Shown here: piece by piece, positions 49,202 to 61,310 of the stretch | How the letters are laid out: each line of letters starts with the position of its first letter | Position numbering within the stretch: the first letter of the stretch is position 1 | Source: Dermatemys mawii | Taxonomy: Eukaryota; Chordata; Testudines; Dermatemydidae | Direction of reading: 5' to 3' | Length of the DNA: 64,000 bases | Assembly: GCA_007922305.1 (NCBI GenBank) | Contig: ML677373.1 | Coordinates: forward strand, 16,295,071-16,359,070 | The notes under the pieces: generated by a model | What the model saw: only the letters and a program-made list of their open reading frames with translations | Database searches by the model: none | What the model was told of the DNA's origin: nothing | Made by a program: the position numbers and the translations under genes

Positions 49202-49316
49202 CCACGTAACACAGACAACATCATGGATCCATCCTGTGACCAGTGCACTGAGCTTGTCCTGCTCTGAGGAGAATGAGGAAGACTGCACCAGAGAGCTTCC
49301 AGACCCCAAGAGCTGA
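49202..49316 (+). CDS. STXBP4: STXBP4 terminal coding exon: end of WW domain and C-terminus
   Basis: The acceptor is tgtttccatttag before 49202. The first base completes an asparagine codon, and HVTQTTSWIHP follows with the second WW tryptophan (residue 187) and the closing proline (190). Together with the exon at 29113 this makes a complete WW domain (residues 161-190) of the W-x(21)-W-x(2)-P pattern. An acidic tail with SCSEENEEDCTRELPDPKS ends at the TGA at 49314-49316. The short acidic tail after the WW domain fits the known end of STXBP4. The exon continues into the 3' UTR, whose end I cannot place. Confidence 0.93.
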
Positions 49317-51735
49317 GACTGGCCAGTGGTAGAGCATAGTTTCAGTCTCATTTCAGTACCTGAATAAGAAAATCTACACCTTCCAATAGTCTAATGTAAT
49401 AGCGCCTGATCTTACACCACTGAGGTCAATAGGAGCTTTGCCACTGATTTAGGTAGGATCATTTTCAAAGCTGAAGTTCACCCTGGCAAAATTTCCACTT
49501 AAACCCTTAAGGACTTAGATGGTGCACAGGCCCTGGATAAGTCTTGTGCACAGGGATCACTCTCACCCACGTCCCTGAGGATTTGATCCTGACCTTTCAC
49601 CACTTATACACTGGTATAACTTCATTGGCTGGAATGGAGTTACTCCTGCTCCTAGTATGAGAACAGAATTGGGCCCAGTGGGTGTAATTCTCACAATGGC
49701 TTCAATCTGCTTGTAGAGCCATAAAGTACAAGCTGAGCTTTTTTACCAAAGTTAGTTGTCGTAATAGAGATGCCTTTTCTGTAACTACTGAGTTAGTCTG
49801 TTTTTATAGCAGAAACTTTCAGTGTATTTTGCTAGCAAAAGTTTATGACAATTTGTTATAAGTATTGCAGCCCAGATGATTTTTTTACAATTATTTTGAA
49901 GATGAATAATTAGGCATTAGGAAGACAAGGACTTGATGAGTTGTCAACTGTACACACAATTTTGGTTGAGAAAGCCATATTCTGTCAGCATAACCATGCA
50001 ATGAAAATGATTTCACTTCTGTACTATGCTAAACTTATAGACACATGCAAATATTTCACTAGAAGCTGTGAAGTTTCAAGTACGATGAAACCTGTGAAGG
50101 CACCTTTTGGGATCAGCAGAATTCAGTCACGTCCTAGAAGTGGGTCTTTAAGTAGATGCAAAACAAAATCATTCTGGAGGTCTTGAGGATGTTTTAAAGG
50201 AGTTAGTCAAAATGAGGTGCTGCTGAGGCCCTACAAACAGGTTTCACTGTACAGCAGCAGCACGAGATATTTTAAGATAATGTTACACTCATCACAAAAG
50301 CTGACATCTGCTTTGAGTGCCTGATTCTACAATAGGTTACTATAAAGGCTCTTCTCTTTTTATATCTGTGACAGTGACCGGTGTTGACTAATGAATGAAA
50401 TAAGGAACACTAGAAGCATTGACGAATATGCCAAAGAAAAACAGTGGTTCAAACCTTTAGGACCAAGGAGTTAGGCTCTGTTTTAAGAGGTGAGGCAGGC
50501 CCAGGCTCCTTTTGGGAGCATACATAGGGGTGTGATGCTCTGAAGAGATACAACTTAGCTCCACTGGCCAATTCAAAGCCAGGTGTCCATCTCTCACACC
50601 CTTGATGGGGAGTCTCTGACAAGTGATGGCGCTAGTTTTACAAGTCTCTGTATTAAAGCAAAAGGACTTGACTTGTTTACAGCTCTTACGCCTACTGAAA
50701 CACTCCCTGCCACCGTCCCCTCACACCCAGTGCAGAGCCAGACACAGGGTAACTCTTAGGCCTCTAACGTTTAATTTGCTTTACAGAGTAAAACTCCGAG
50801 TGAGCTTCCTTTGTGAGTCGCAGAGGGTCTCTTTATCGCATATGATCCATGTATGACAGCCCCTCCCAGGGAATCTGTGCTGCGGCGCAGAGAAGTTAGT
50901 TTTGCCCAGTCCTTCATTCCTAGTGCTGAGCAATGTTGTACTCATTCAGGAGGCTGGTAGGAAACGTTGTGTTCTTTTAGCTTTCAGGGCTAATTATCCA
51001 TGCATGTGGAGTCGGAGCCCTTTCGTGTAGCCGGTAGAGGAAGGACATTATGGAAGGAACTTGACCAGTAGATCCTATGAACAAACCCCCTGGGCTCAGA
51101 GGGATGATTGTGCCCCCATCCCTCAAACCACCACATAGAACCACTGAGCAAAACCCATTAGCAGGGGCTTTGTGTCAAGCTATAATGGGCCCTTTAATCA
51201 TGCAGTTCTTCTCTAAACGCCCTTTAAAAACTGGCACCGACTCCTGCTGCATGCAGCACCTTGTACTGGGGTTTTTCTGAAGTTCCCTTAGTCTTAGAAG
51301 TCATGTACATGCTTTGTTTATTACAGAGCCAAGGTGGGGGAGGTAATTTCTTTTCTTGGATCAACTATTGCTTTCTTTCCAGTGTGTGGGAGTTACATGA
51401 TGGTATCTTGTTTGAGGTGGCCCCTTCTGGAGTATGTGATGTTTATTCCAGACTCTTTCTGGCTCTAATCAGGGGTTTCCTAAGAATTCTGTTTAGTTGG
51501 GGAATATATAGACTATGCCGCTCTGATTTCTTTGTGAGAGATTTGAATCAGGTCGTGGCTACACTAGCCTCCCAGAGCTTGATTCAGCCATGGCTTATGC
51601 TATCTCAAAGTAAAGATAGATGGTCACAACTCCACTCTGCCACTGGTTTCCCAGCCAGCTGAACCCTGAAAGTGGATGAGGGTGAGGGTAAGGCTAGGCC
51701 CATGAACGAGGCAGGCTCCACCCATTGGATCCACT

Positions 51736-51842
51736 TAGGGTGATCAGACAGCAAATGTAAAAAATTGGAACAGGGGATGGGGGGGAAATAGGAGCCTATA
51801 TAAGAAAAAGACCCTATAAAATTGGGACAGCTGGTCACCCTA
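51736..51842. mobile_element. hAT-type MITE, TAGGGTGACCAG family, copy 3
   Basis: The ends TAGGGTGATCAG and CTGGTCACCCTA are inverted with one mismatch. GATCCACT is duplicated exactly at 51728-51735 and 51843-51850. The copy is in reverse orientation to the one at 19931, 107 bp long and non-coding. Confidence 0.9.
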
Positions 51843-52624
51843 GATCCACTGAGGAGGGCAGCTAGGCGAATGCTACCTGCTCTCCCCAAGGAGTAAACAC
51901 TGACCTCCTGCCCTGAGTATGCAATTCACTGCTCACTGCAGCAGCGGGGGAGAACCCAAGATAAAATGTTGGCATTCTGCCTGCTCTGCTTACTTGGAGA
52001 ACGTTTCTCTTTTATTTTGACTTGATAAAGACTTCTTAAAAACAGATCATTGCATCTGTCTAGTTTCTTCTCTGTTCTAGTGTCTCATCAGTCACATAAG
52101 CTACCATAGCTAATATTCTCCAGTACTGAGACTGTGTTTTGAAACCTGGGATCTCCAAATGTTCTTGTCTATTTTTGTAAGTTAGCATACTTGTTTCCTA
52201 GTTTTGTTTTTTTTTCTCTCACTGAAGCAGTTTGCAAAACAATTTTGATTACACTGAATCAGGAATAATGTAATGAGACTGTAAAGAGCAGTTGTCAAAA
52301 CGCGCAACTCTGTAATGGCTGCTTTACATTTTTACTGCACAATGAAATGTACCAAGCGGAAGAGCAATGGAAGTACAACTTTGTGTCTGTTAAAAGAACA
52401 AAACAAAGGCCAGAAAACAGATACTGGAGCACCTCAATGGCTTCATGTATATCTATTTTCTGTGTACAGTTGACACCATTATAATAGGCTTCTGCAACAC
52501 TCGGGTATTTACCTTTACAATAGACCTGTAGTACCCTGCACCCTTTGAACTGGAAATGTTGCAAGTACCAGTGTTAGCGTCTCAGATGTTCCAGTGACTG
52601 GAATAAACAGGCAGATTAGACACA

Positions 52625-52715
52625 AATGCCTAGATGCACAAAGATATTCAGGCGCCTAAAACTCTTACTGTCTTCAGTGGGAGTTAGGCACCTAAATACT
52701 TCTGAGGCTCTGGGT
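52625..52715. repeat. 'ttaggcgcctaa' palindromic repeat
   Basis: It contains 'atgcacaaagatattcaggc', 'gcctaaaactcttactgtct', 'gtgggagttaggcacctaaa' and 'ctgaggctctgggt'. The self-complementary gcctaa/ttaggc words and a related copy at about 55195-55280 mark it as an interspersed fold-back repeat. Confidence 0.5.
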
Positions 52716-53617
52716 CAAACTGCAGCTGTGAAATGCCTTCCTTTTAATGCAGCCCAATGTGTCACTTAAAAAAAGAGAGGGTAGATCTGTCCCCACACCA
52801 CACACACACAGAGAAACTACCCTGACATCCCACTGTATGTTTAAATAAGTCACTACAGGCGATTGTTTCACACCCTCTGACGTGCCACACAAAACCATCA
52901 TTATTTAGGGTGAACCCATCAACACAAGGCCTATGCACTACTCAGGCCCTCCAGGGCCCAATTCTGCAGAACTAAAGTCAGTGGGAATTTTGCTATAGAT
53001 GTCTGTGGAAGCCTCGAGGGCAACAGTGGGATTGAAGTGGTACCTATCCCTTGTGCTGTCCTCTGCACAGGGCTGAATTTCACTAGAACGTCTTGCTTAA
53101 GCAAAGCTGTTCTCAAAGGATGACCCTGCTCACACTTGGCCTTTGTACTATCGGAATCTTACAGAGTGAATGGCCACTCCTCCTTGTATTTAAAAAAACC
53201 ACCTAAAGTGATGTAAAGCTCTGATGCTCCTTTCAAAATAAAGTTGTCAGTGATATAAACCCCTGGTGTCCCTTTTATAATTACTGCCCACAGCTTTGTG
53301 ATATTATCCATGGCAGATTAGACAGCTGATCGACTCCAGATCTTGCTCATGTTATAGAATTGTAATGGATGAAACATTTTAGACTAGAAAAGGGGGTCAA
53401 TGACAGCAGGCCAATTCTCTCTCTGTCCCATGCCTTTAACAAAGGTGACTCCAAATGTGCCTTTGGAAAGGAATCTAGAAAATGGATGGGCCTTTCAAAA
53501 AAGCAAATCCTGCATTCCAACGCTACAGTGATTTCCACACGGGTGCCCCCCTCGCCATGACGCTCCAGTGGCTTCTGTCAGGGATCCACTCACAGGATTC
53601 AACTGCAGGGTGAGGCT

Positions 53618-53732
53618 AGGGTGACCAGATTTTATAAGGGCATTCCCAATTTTTGGGTCTTTTTCTTATATAGTCTCCTATTACCCCTCACCCCCATCCC
53701 AATTTTTCACATTTGCTGTCTGGTCACCCCAG
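53618..53732. mobile_element. hAT-type MITE, TAGGGTGACCAG family, copy 4
   Basis: The ends AGGGTGACCAGA and TCTGGTCACCCC are inverted with near identity. GTGAGGCT is duplicated at 53610-53617 and 53733-53740. The interior carries the family blocks 'ttttataagggca', 'tttttcttatatag' and 'ccaatttttcacatttgctg'. Confidence 0.88.
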
Positions 53733-53774
53733 GTGAGGCTCATGTTTGTAATCACCTGCTTACAAGGAGGCAGC

Positions 53775-54060
53775 ACAGTCCAGTAGGACATTGGCCCAGG
53801 TGTCCTGTTCCCAGTTCTGCTACTGACCTGCATGATCCTGGACCTCAGCCCAGATCTGAATGGTATTTAGGCATCTAGCCCCCACTGATTTCAATGGCAC
53901 TTAAATACCTGGGAGGATCTGGACCTCTTTGTGCATCTGTTTCTCATCCCACCCTTTAGCTGTCTTGGTCACTTCGACTGTAGGGTCCTTGGGGCCAGGC
54001 CTGTGTCTCACTCAGTGTTTGTACAGTTGGTAACACAATGTGGGACCTCTGGGCATGACC
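53775..54060 (+). repeat. MIR-like SINE with L2-type tail
   Basis: 'tcctgttcccagttctgcta', 'ctgacctgcatgatcctgga' and 'gtgcatctgtttctcatccc' follow the order of a sense MIR body. 'agggtccttggggccaggcc' and 'cagtgtttgtacagttggta' give the tail. A palindromic repeat interrupts it around 53850-53930. Confidence 0.5.
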
Positions 54061-54603
54061 ATAAATCCAATAATTACTAATTACCATAAAGAAAAAGCAA
54101 AGGGCCAGCAGTTTGTCATTCCCTAAAACACACACGCCATCACTGCTGTGGCGTGCACATTAGCTGGCTCCCAGGCGCGATGTATTGCCTGGCTACATCT
54201 ACGCCACAGGCCCAGGCCTTGTCTCCTAGGTAACGGTGCCTGCTGGAGAGCATGGATTACTGTTACAGAAAGGGTCTTGCTGTGGGGGGGAACAGCAACA
54301 TTAGTTTGCTAGGGAAGGATAAATGTGTCAGGCCAGGGAGGAGAGGCCAGTTCAAGCTAAGCAGCTCCTGCTGATCCACCCCATGTAATTTTCACCAGCC
54401 CTTAAACGCTTCTCATGCCAAGCAGTTTTATAACTCAAAACAAGGGATTTGTTATTTTACATTAAGACAGTTTCTGACAGACGGGCAAGAGTGTGGGGGG
54501 GAGGGGAAGGTCAGTCATTGCTGAGGAGGGGAAAACCCTCATTCAGAACAGCATTAGTGAGTCAGTTAATAAGAGCAGCAAATAGAAGCACCAAGGTTAT
54601 GCT

Positions 54604-54724
54604 GTGACCAGCTGTCCTGATTTTATAGGGACAGTCCCGATTTTGGGGTCTTTTCCTTATATAGGCTCCTGTTACCCCCCCACCCCCATCCCAATTTTTC
54701 ACGCTTGCTGTCTGGTCACCCTAG
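54604..54724. mobile_element. hAT-type MITE, TAGGGTGACCAG family, copy 5
   Basis: This copy has a degraded left end (tgtgaccagctg) and an intact right end (tctggtcaccctag). The interior 'gattttatagggacagtccc', 'cttttccttatataggctcc' and 'cccaatttttcacgcttgct' is the best preserved of the set. I could not see a target duplication. Confidence 0.85.
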
Positions 54725-55194
54725 CTGTGAGAGGTCAATGAAGAGAAAGTTGGCCTCCATGGCTATCCCATACTTAAGACACAGCCACGTTGTGTTCTCA
54801 CACCCTTAACTTTTCCCTCTTCTGGGAAATGGTTGTTGCCATATTACTAGTGTTTCTCAACAGTCAGAACTGCAGATGAAACTAGTCAGCACCTCCCCAT
54901 TGCACATCCAAAATTCCCTCCCCATCCCCACCGCCCCTACCTTTGAACATATTGGCCTATGTGGCTTTTCCTACATTACACACTGAGTCAGTGGCAAAAT
55001 TTGGTATAGCCTCAGGACTCCTTATTCTAAGTCCTGTGGTCTAACTCCAAGACAACTCCCCCTTCCCTGCTCATTTACCCATCAGGTAATTTCGAGTAAT
55101 ATGTTGGTCTGATGCTTCAGAGCCAGAGACCTGTCTGGGGTAACTCTACATTGGGTTAAATGGAGATACACAGATCTACATGAGTTAAGGATCT

Positions 55195-55280
55195 GGAGCA
55201 AGCTTCACAGAAATATTTAGACATCTAAAGATGCAGACTGAGTCAATGGGAGTTAGGCGCCTAATCCATTTTTGAATTAG
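55195..55280. repeat. 'ttaggcgcctaa' palindromic repeat, second copy
   Basis: 'cagaaatatttagacatcta', 'tcaatgggagttaggcgcct' and 'aatccatttttgaat' match the layout of the copy at 52625-52715. Confidence 0.45.
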
Positions 55281-56119
55281 CCCACTGAGTGCCTCACTGC
55301 ACCTTTAGGTGCTTTGGCTTTTTGTCTTAACCATCAGATAGGTGGAATGATACTATGCCAAAAATTAAGTGTCAGTGAATGAACCACTCAATAACCAGCT
55401 TTTTGTTTTCATGAAATGCTAAAAATACCAGCCATGTAACAGGTTGTACAATCCAGATTCTTTTTCATACTTTTTGGTAGTTTAATCGCTTGCCACTTAC
55501 TCAGGATTTCTCGCCAAACACAGGCTGAAGCTGCCACTGATTTAATAAGTTGACTTTTTGTTTTACATTCTTTTGGGATGACCTGCTTTATTACACAATA
55601 AAGATATTGACGTTTCTACTAAAATTTGCTCAGACAGAATTTTGCATCACTCACCAGACAGCCAAGTGCTTTAAAACAAATGGCTCTAAAGACGCAGGTA
55701 TGATACCATTAATTTTTAACCAATCAACACAGACCCACATCAGACCCCTCGCTCTTCTCCCATGCCCATGAACATTGATTTACATTTTGGCAATGAATCT
55801 CTCCCTGTGAGCTTGGATTTGGGTCAGATGCAATCAATCAGGTGCTTGTTTTTGTGAAAATTTCAAAACAAACTACTAATGAGGTTTTAGCTCCAAATGC
55901 TAACTCTGAATTGAGCTTGGACCTCAGCCTACCAAACCTACTGTAGCTCTCAGCACCAGTTCTGCTAGTTGGCCGGTGTCTAGTTCCAAGTTTCAGGATT
56001 AATCGCCTCTAAATAAGCATATGCTTAAGTACGGCCTGAACAGAGATGATTTCCTGGATCAGGCCCTGAGTCTCCTATTGCTATACATGTGCAGCTGTCA
56101 TTAACCTTAGGGAAGGGAT

Positions 56120-56290
56120 GGCAGCATAGGCAATGGTTAGAGAAAGAAGCTCCAGAGCCAAGACTTTGGGACTCTATTCGTGGCTCTGCCAATGACTTGC
56201 TACGTGACCTAGGGTAAGCCCCTTAATAGCCTTGATCTGTAGTTCGCTCATTTGTAAAATGGGCCCGATGTGCATAATCCCATCTTTAAA
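56120..56290 (+). repeat. MIR-like SINE, sense
   Basis: 'tggttagagaaagaagctcc', 'attcgtggctctgccaatga', 'cttgctacgtgacctagggt', 'aagccccttaatagcc' and 'tcatttgtaaaatgggcccg' give the full MIR motif order: tgctacgtgacc, then the pyrimidine-rich block, then the tgtaaaatggg end. Confidence 0.7.
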
Positions 56291-58119
56291 AGTTTTTAGT
56301 GTCAAAGATGAGCCACCAACCAAGTTCATCAGGAAAGTGTTTACTGGAAAAATAAAAGTCACATCGGCAGAGAATTTGGCCCAGCATCTTCCCCAAAAAT
56401 GTAAAACATTCCATTTTTTTGTCTTGACAATTACAGGAAGCTAAGAACGCTGCACCACTGGACAGCACTGTGATTAGGTGACATCCCAATGCTCATTGGG
56501 GGAACTTCAGTTTATGGGAATGAACTGATAGGAAGCTTCTATTGAAGTAAATGATGAGGGGAGTCATATAATGATTGATTGTGACTAGAGAGAGAGTCTG
56601 GATGCTACTGAGCTGTGTTTAGGATGAATTTGCCTAGAATTCTGCCACCTCTGAAAGGAAAACTTGATGCCAGTAGAGCTGAGTCATGAGCTCCCTCTTC
56701 AATCAGATCGAATCCCTTGTTCAGTTTTCTGCATAGAGGTCACAGGGTTTGATCACTCCAATGTGGGCAATCATTTTCCAGTTCAAAGGGAGACTGGAAA
56801 GGTTCCACTAATTGCAGCACAGACGAGTTGGTACAGAAACAAGGATGTTCTTGCTTGTAAATAACAACAGCTGGGATTCCTTAGACTCTGTGAGTTGTGT
56901 TTGGCAGGGGCTGGGAGGGGGAGGCAATCTGCTGCTGAGAAAAGCAAACCTTGTACCTGCTAATTCATGAGGCACAGAGTGTTTTTTAAACTCCCGCCAT
57001 GCTGGGAAATACAACAGTGCAGGAATGATCTGGAGTGAAATCCTGCCTCCCAAAATCAACAGGAATTTTGTCACTGGCTTTCAGCCTCTGGCCTCCTGAG
57101 CTGTGATGTGAAAGGATCAGCAACAGTGTGCTATGCTGGTTCACTCTTATGACACAAACACTTCCAGCTGCTCTGGCTGTCTTGGCTTTCTTCAGCAATC
57201 AGTCTGTGTTCACCAACGTCACTGTTGCACCAGCGCCAGCCAGAACATTACAGAGCTTGTTAAGATGCATGTGATTTTAAGGGACAAGAAGCAAAATGAC
57301 CATCAGGTGTAACAGTCAGAGTGCAGGGATGTGGAGCAGGGTCTTGGAAAGCCACTGGGTTGAGGTTCTTTTTACCAGGAGCCTAATTGGAGGATTTTTT
57401 TTTAATGGAGAAAATTGAAACACATTGCAGCTACTTTCTGATTCTCTTGGCAAGATAAGGGCAAGAGCATTGAGTCCTCCAGGGATAGTAAAGGAGTCAG
57501 TCTCCAAACACCATGCTGATCTGCATTTATTAAGCACTATTCCATGTCACTGTGGAGTATTAGTAAAACTGTAATTAATCACCATGGGAGTTACACATCC
57601 CATGTCAAAGGCAGCTGTACATAATTGATGTCATGGTCTAGTACTGGGGCAGACAAGTCCATTAAGAAGGCAGCCTGTTGCTCTCAGAACTTATTGCTTG
57701 AGGGGAAAAAAATGTAATTTGAAATTAATAAAACTTGATCTAATAGAATAAGAACTAGGACACAAAACAGGGAGAGGCAGAATACAGTGAAATTGCTACT
57801 TGGCTAATGAAAGCTGAGCCCAAAAAGGCACAATATTATCATTAAAGAAGGCAGGGTAAGTGTACTTAACCTCATCTTAATCATTTCTCCATCTGTTTGT
57901 CTTTGTACCATGTATTCTAATCAGATTTCAATGGAGGTAGATGCCTAAATAGCTGTGAGACCTATGGAACCTACTGGCTGGGCCTTGGTGGTTTTACATT
58001 AGCCATTTGGATTTCCTTGGCCCCGAAAATGGGCAAGTTTCAAACCAAACTAGCTAATTACTAGTAAGTCTGCAACAGGGAGAAATGGGCACAGGTAAGG
58101 AAATGAGGCTACTGGGGCC

Positions 58120-58378
58120 TCTATACATCCGTCCTGTAAGAAACAATGTATGGCACTGAGACATGAGCCTGGGTCAGTTGGCTTGGGGTCTGGGCTGTGG
58201 GGCTAGAAATCCCAGTGTAGTGCTCTGACACACACACAAAGCCATTAGCATTTAAAACCCAGACTCCAGCCTGCAAATCTACACTGCAGGTTTTATCCCT
58301 GTGAGCCTGCGTCCGCTGACCTGGACCAGCTGGGGCCATGCTACAGGCCTTTTACTGCAGTGTAGAGATACTCCACAT
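58120..58378. repeat. Diverged DNA-transposon-like repeat ('cagtgtaga' family)
   Basis: 'gcctgggtcagttggcttgg', 'aatcccagtgtagtgctctg', 'cagcctgcaaatctacactg' and 'ttttactgcagtgtagagat' belong to an abundant turtle repeat with gcagtgtagac-type ends. Termini are not sharp. A probable relative lies at about 59495-59582. Confidence 0.45.
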
Positions 58379-58389
58379 GTAGGGTGATT

Positions 58390-58507
58390 AGACAGCAACT
58401 GTGAAAAAACGGGACCAGGGGTGAGGAGTAATAGGCGCCTCTATAAGGGAAAAAGTCCCAAAAAATGGAACTGTCCCTTAAAAAAAAACAGGATAGCTGG
58501 TCACCCA
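58390..58507. mobile_element. hAT-type MITE, TAGGGTGACCAG family, copy 6
   Basis: The ends are TAGGGTGATTAG (from about 58380) and CTGGTCACCCAA. It is in reverse orientation relative to 19931, with interior 'ctgtgaaaaaacgggaccag', 'gcctctataagggaaaaagt' and 'ggaactgtccctt'. The precise start (58380 or 58381) is within a few bases and no target duplication was found. Confidence 0.82.
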
Positions 58508-59049
58508 ACCCGTGTGTCGCCTCATGGAGCCCTGCCAGAGTCAGAACCGGTGTTTAGTTGGCTGCACAAAACCAAATGAAACCTCGGGAAGCTTCAAACA
58601 AAACCCGAAAAGGAAATCTCAGCCTCAAAATGAGCAACCGCCGGGAGCTGGGGAATACTTGATGGGTCAAACCCCCAAACCAAACTCCACTGTTATGAAG
58701 CCACTAGAAGCAAAGCGATCAAAATCCTACGTCGAGGGTTCCTGGGCCATGCAAAAAAACCCATTCTGCCCCCTCCCCCCGGCTGAGTTACGGAAGAGAA
58801 AGTTGAGACTGTGGCTAGAAGAGGATTTCTGCCAGAGGCCAGTCCTCTGCTGGGGCAAAGTGTCCTAGCACCACTTAAGTCAGATCTACAGAGCTTGATG
58901 TCAACAGGGCTAGAAGGACCTACACTAACTGAAGATCTGTCCCCAGGTTTTATGGGGGAAGGGAGGGCAAAGGGGATATTTAAACAGTGACAATGAAGTA
59001 GAAATCTTGAGCAGAGAAACTTGGATTAAAAACCATCTGTATTAAATAA

Positions 59050-59165
59050 TGATTATTAATAGTTAGCATCTTTTTAGCAGTAGATATAGCAGAAAGTGCT
59101 TTAGAAAGATGCTTAAACATTATTAACCCCATTTTACAGAGAGGAAAAACTGAAGTGCAGAGACC
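59050..59165 (-). repeat. MIR-like SINE remnant, antisense
   Basis: 'ttaaccccattttacagaga', 'ggaaaaactgaagtgcagag' and preceding 'agcagaaagtgctttagaaa' match the antisense start of MIR-type SINEs. It is truncated. Confidence 0.55.
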
Positions 59166-60410
59166 CAGATCCTGACAGGCATATAGGCTCCTACGTTCCA
59201 CTGAAATCAATGAAAGTTAGGAGCCTATCATTATCAAATATCATTTGAGATCTTGCCAGAAGAGTTTACTTGACTGGCACAGTTCCATGGGTAGTCTATT
59301 GCAGAGTTGCGCAAAACAACAAGTCTGCTATTTCTCCTTCTGGTGCACTCTTAGGCCACCCTGCTCTAAACCTGCACAGTTCAGTCATTAGAGTGAATTT
59401 GCAGCTATTGAGCCAGTTTTGAAGATTGATATAAGAGGGGAAAGTGGTGTCTGGGAAGAGGGAGGGTCGCAGAGCTCGGATTCCATCCAATCTGAATGTC
59501 TACACAGCAATTTTAAGCTCTGCAGCCCAAGTCTGCTACGGCCATGCCTGGCATCTCTTATCCCTGTATAGATGTACCCAAAGGCTGCTGGGATTTATAC
59601 AAGACAGGGTACTGAGAAAAACAAAGAGGCTGTTGGCAGATCTCTTACTGGAATGACCAGCTGCTTGGCAGCTGGATTGGTGCAAGAGCCCCTGTGAAGC
59701 CTCTGCTACTTGCAGGATGTGGTTGCCATTAGTGAAATGCAGACAGTTCTCAACCCTCTAGCTCTCCAAGTGGGTGAGTGGTGTTATCACTATTGACAGA
59801 TGGGGGTGGCTGAGAGAGAGAGATGGGGAAGCCACATGAGAGCTAGGAACAGAAATTCAAACAGCTGGGGTGAAATCCTCCTAGCTGTCTAGAATGAACT
59901 GAGCAGATCTCTTGCCATTGGTTTCCTGGAGGCCCTGGTTTCCCAGCCCAGTCCCCTCCCCTCATTCACAATTGGCAGCTATAACGTTTTGGCTGAAGCA
60001 TAATGAGAAGAAAAACGTGGGCTTAGGCTCCCTGTGTGGAACTGGCAGAACAATGAATGCAGTGTGCCTGAGAAATGTGGCTGATGCCTCCTGTTGTAAC
60101 AGAAGATGACAACGGTTATCAGAGCAGAAGAAGCACGCTTGGGTGAAAGTAACTACACCTGGTAGGGAAAATGACTTTAAATAGCTCCTGGTGACCTTTG
60201 ACAATTTGCCTCCCTAGTGTAACACCAACTAAGGATGGCTAATGACAGTTTATCAAAGAGCTATCCGTTTTCTGCTGTCTCTTCCCCCAGAAATTAGAGA
60301 GTCATACTAATAATGTATGTTATCCGGGGGGTAGGAGGGGAGTAATCTCTGAACTCCATGGCAAAATCCTGGTAGATTGAAATCTAAGGGTTCTTACTGT
60401 TTAATGAATT

Positions 60411-60433
60411 GAATATATATATATATATATATT
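60411..60433. repeat. (AT)n microsatellite
   Basis: About 21 bases of uninterrupted AT dinucleotides. Confidence 0.95.
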
Positions 60434-61019
60434 GCAGTCACCTCTCAAGGCAGGGGTTTATGTGCAACATCTAGCACAACAAGTGGCAGTCCTTGCCCCA
60501 AAGACCTTTCTTAAGTCAAAAAGACAAGATATAATGGGAGAGTGGGGCTTAAATATGGCCGGGGTTGGGATAGGAAGGGTAACTACAATAAAACCAGGTG
60601 TTTGATTCTTAGCCAGCTGGGATCAGAGATTCCGATTTATTATCTGGATTAATGAATGCAGACCACAGTTTGGATTTCTCACCAAGAATAATGTTTTGTG
60701 ACCCTTCCTAGTTTGTTTAGAATGGGTGGGTTGTGTTTTGAGTTTTCTACTTACATAAGGATGCTAGGTGCTAACAGTGAATTAGCAACATTCTAACTCT
60801 CTGGTAATTATCTTTCACCTAAACATTTGTGGTTTCAATTCAATAAAATGCCTTCACTTCATATCATAAACCATTGGTCGTTGTTAGCCGTTGCCACACT
60901 TCCTCCAGAGTTAGCTGCATTTCAGTAGTAAGCTAAGGTGATCCCTTTATCCATTTTTGCATCTTGGTTTAGGTTTGTCAAGTTTTTTAAGGTGAAAAGC
61001 ATTAAATCAATTTAAGATT

Positions 61020-61310
61020 GCAATACTTCAATGAGCAAGGTGATGAGTTACTCCTGAGCTAGTCACCAGCCAATCCACAAGCCAGGAACTGGTCTGGTGA
61101 CTTTCAGGGCAGGTATATAAGCCTCCCAGGTAGACTAGAAGCTCAGTTTGCTCAATGTCACTTGAGGGCTTGAAACTCCCTGTGCCCTGATAGTGGCAAT
61201 AGAATCTCCAAGCCTTGGCCTGCTCCAGCCTTGTTCTAACTCTAGCCCTGCTCTGGACTCCTGATTCTGACTCTGACCAGCTCTGTCACAGTTTCTGATT
61301 GTGCTGAAGG
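61020..61310 (+). mobile_element. Possible LTR fragment
   Basis: A TATA-like 'ggtatataagcctccc' (near 61110) is followed by 'agaagctcagtttgctcaat', a C/T-rich 'ccagccttgttctaactcta' stretch and 'ctctgaccagctctgtcaca'. I recall a similar promoter-to-R/U5 order in turtle LTR elements. I found no paired TG/CA termini or target duplication. Confidence 0.35.

Noticed and set aside
51261..51662. 133-codon open frame
   Set aside because: It does not begin with ATG, shows no recognisable motif, and has a compositional bias towards aromatic and leucine residues typical of random AT/T-rich frames.
58512..58868. 118-codon open frame in the downstream region, Lys/Pro/Ser-rich
   Set aside because: Its first position is GTG, and its composition follows local C/A-rich sequence. 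It starts immediately after a MITE, and no domain, splice signal or homologue is recognisable. A chance frame is the simplest reading.
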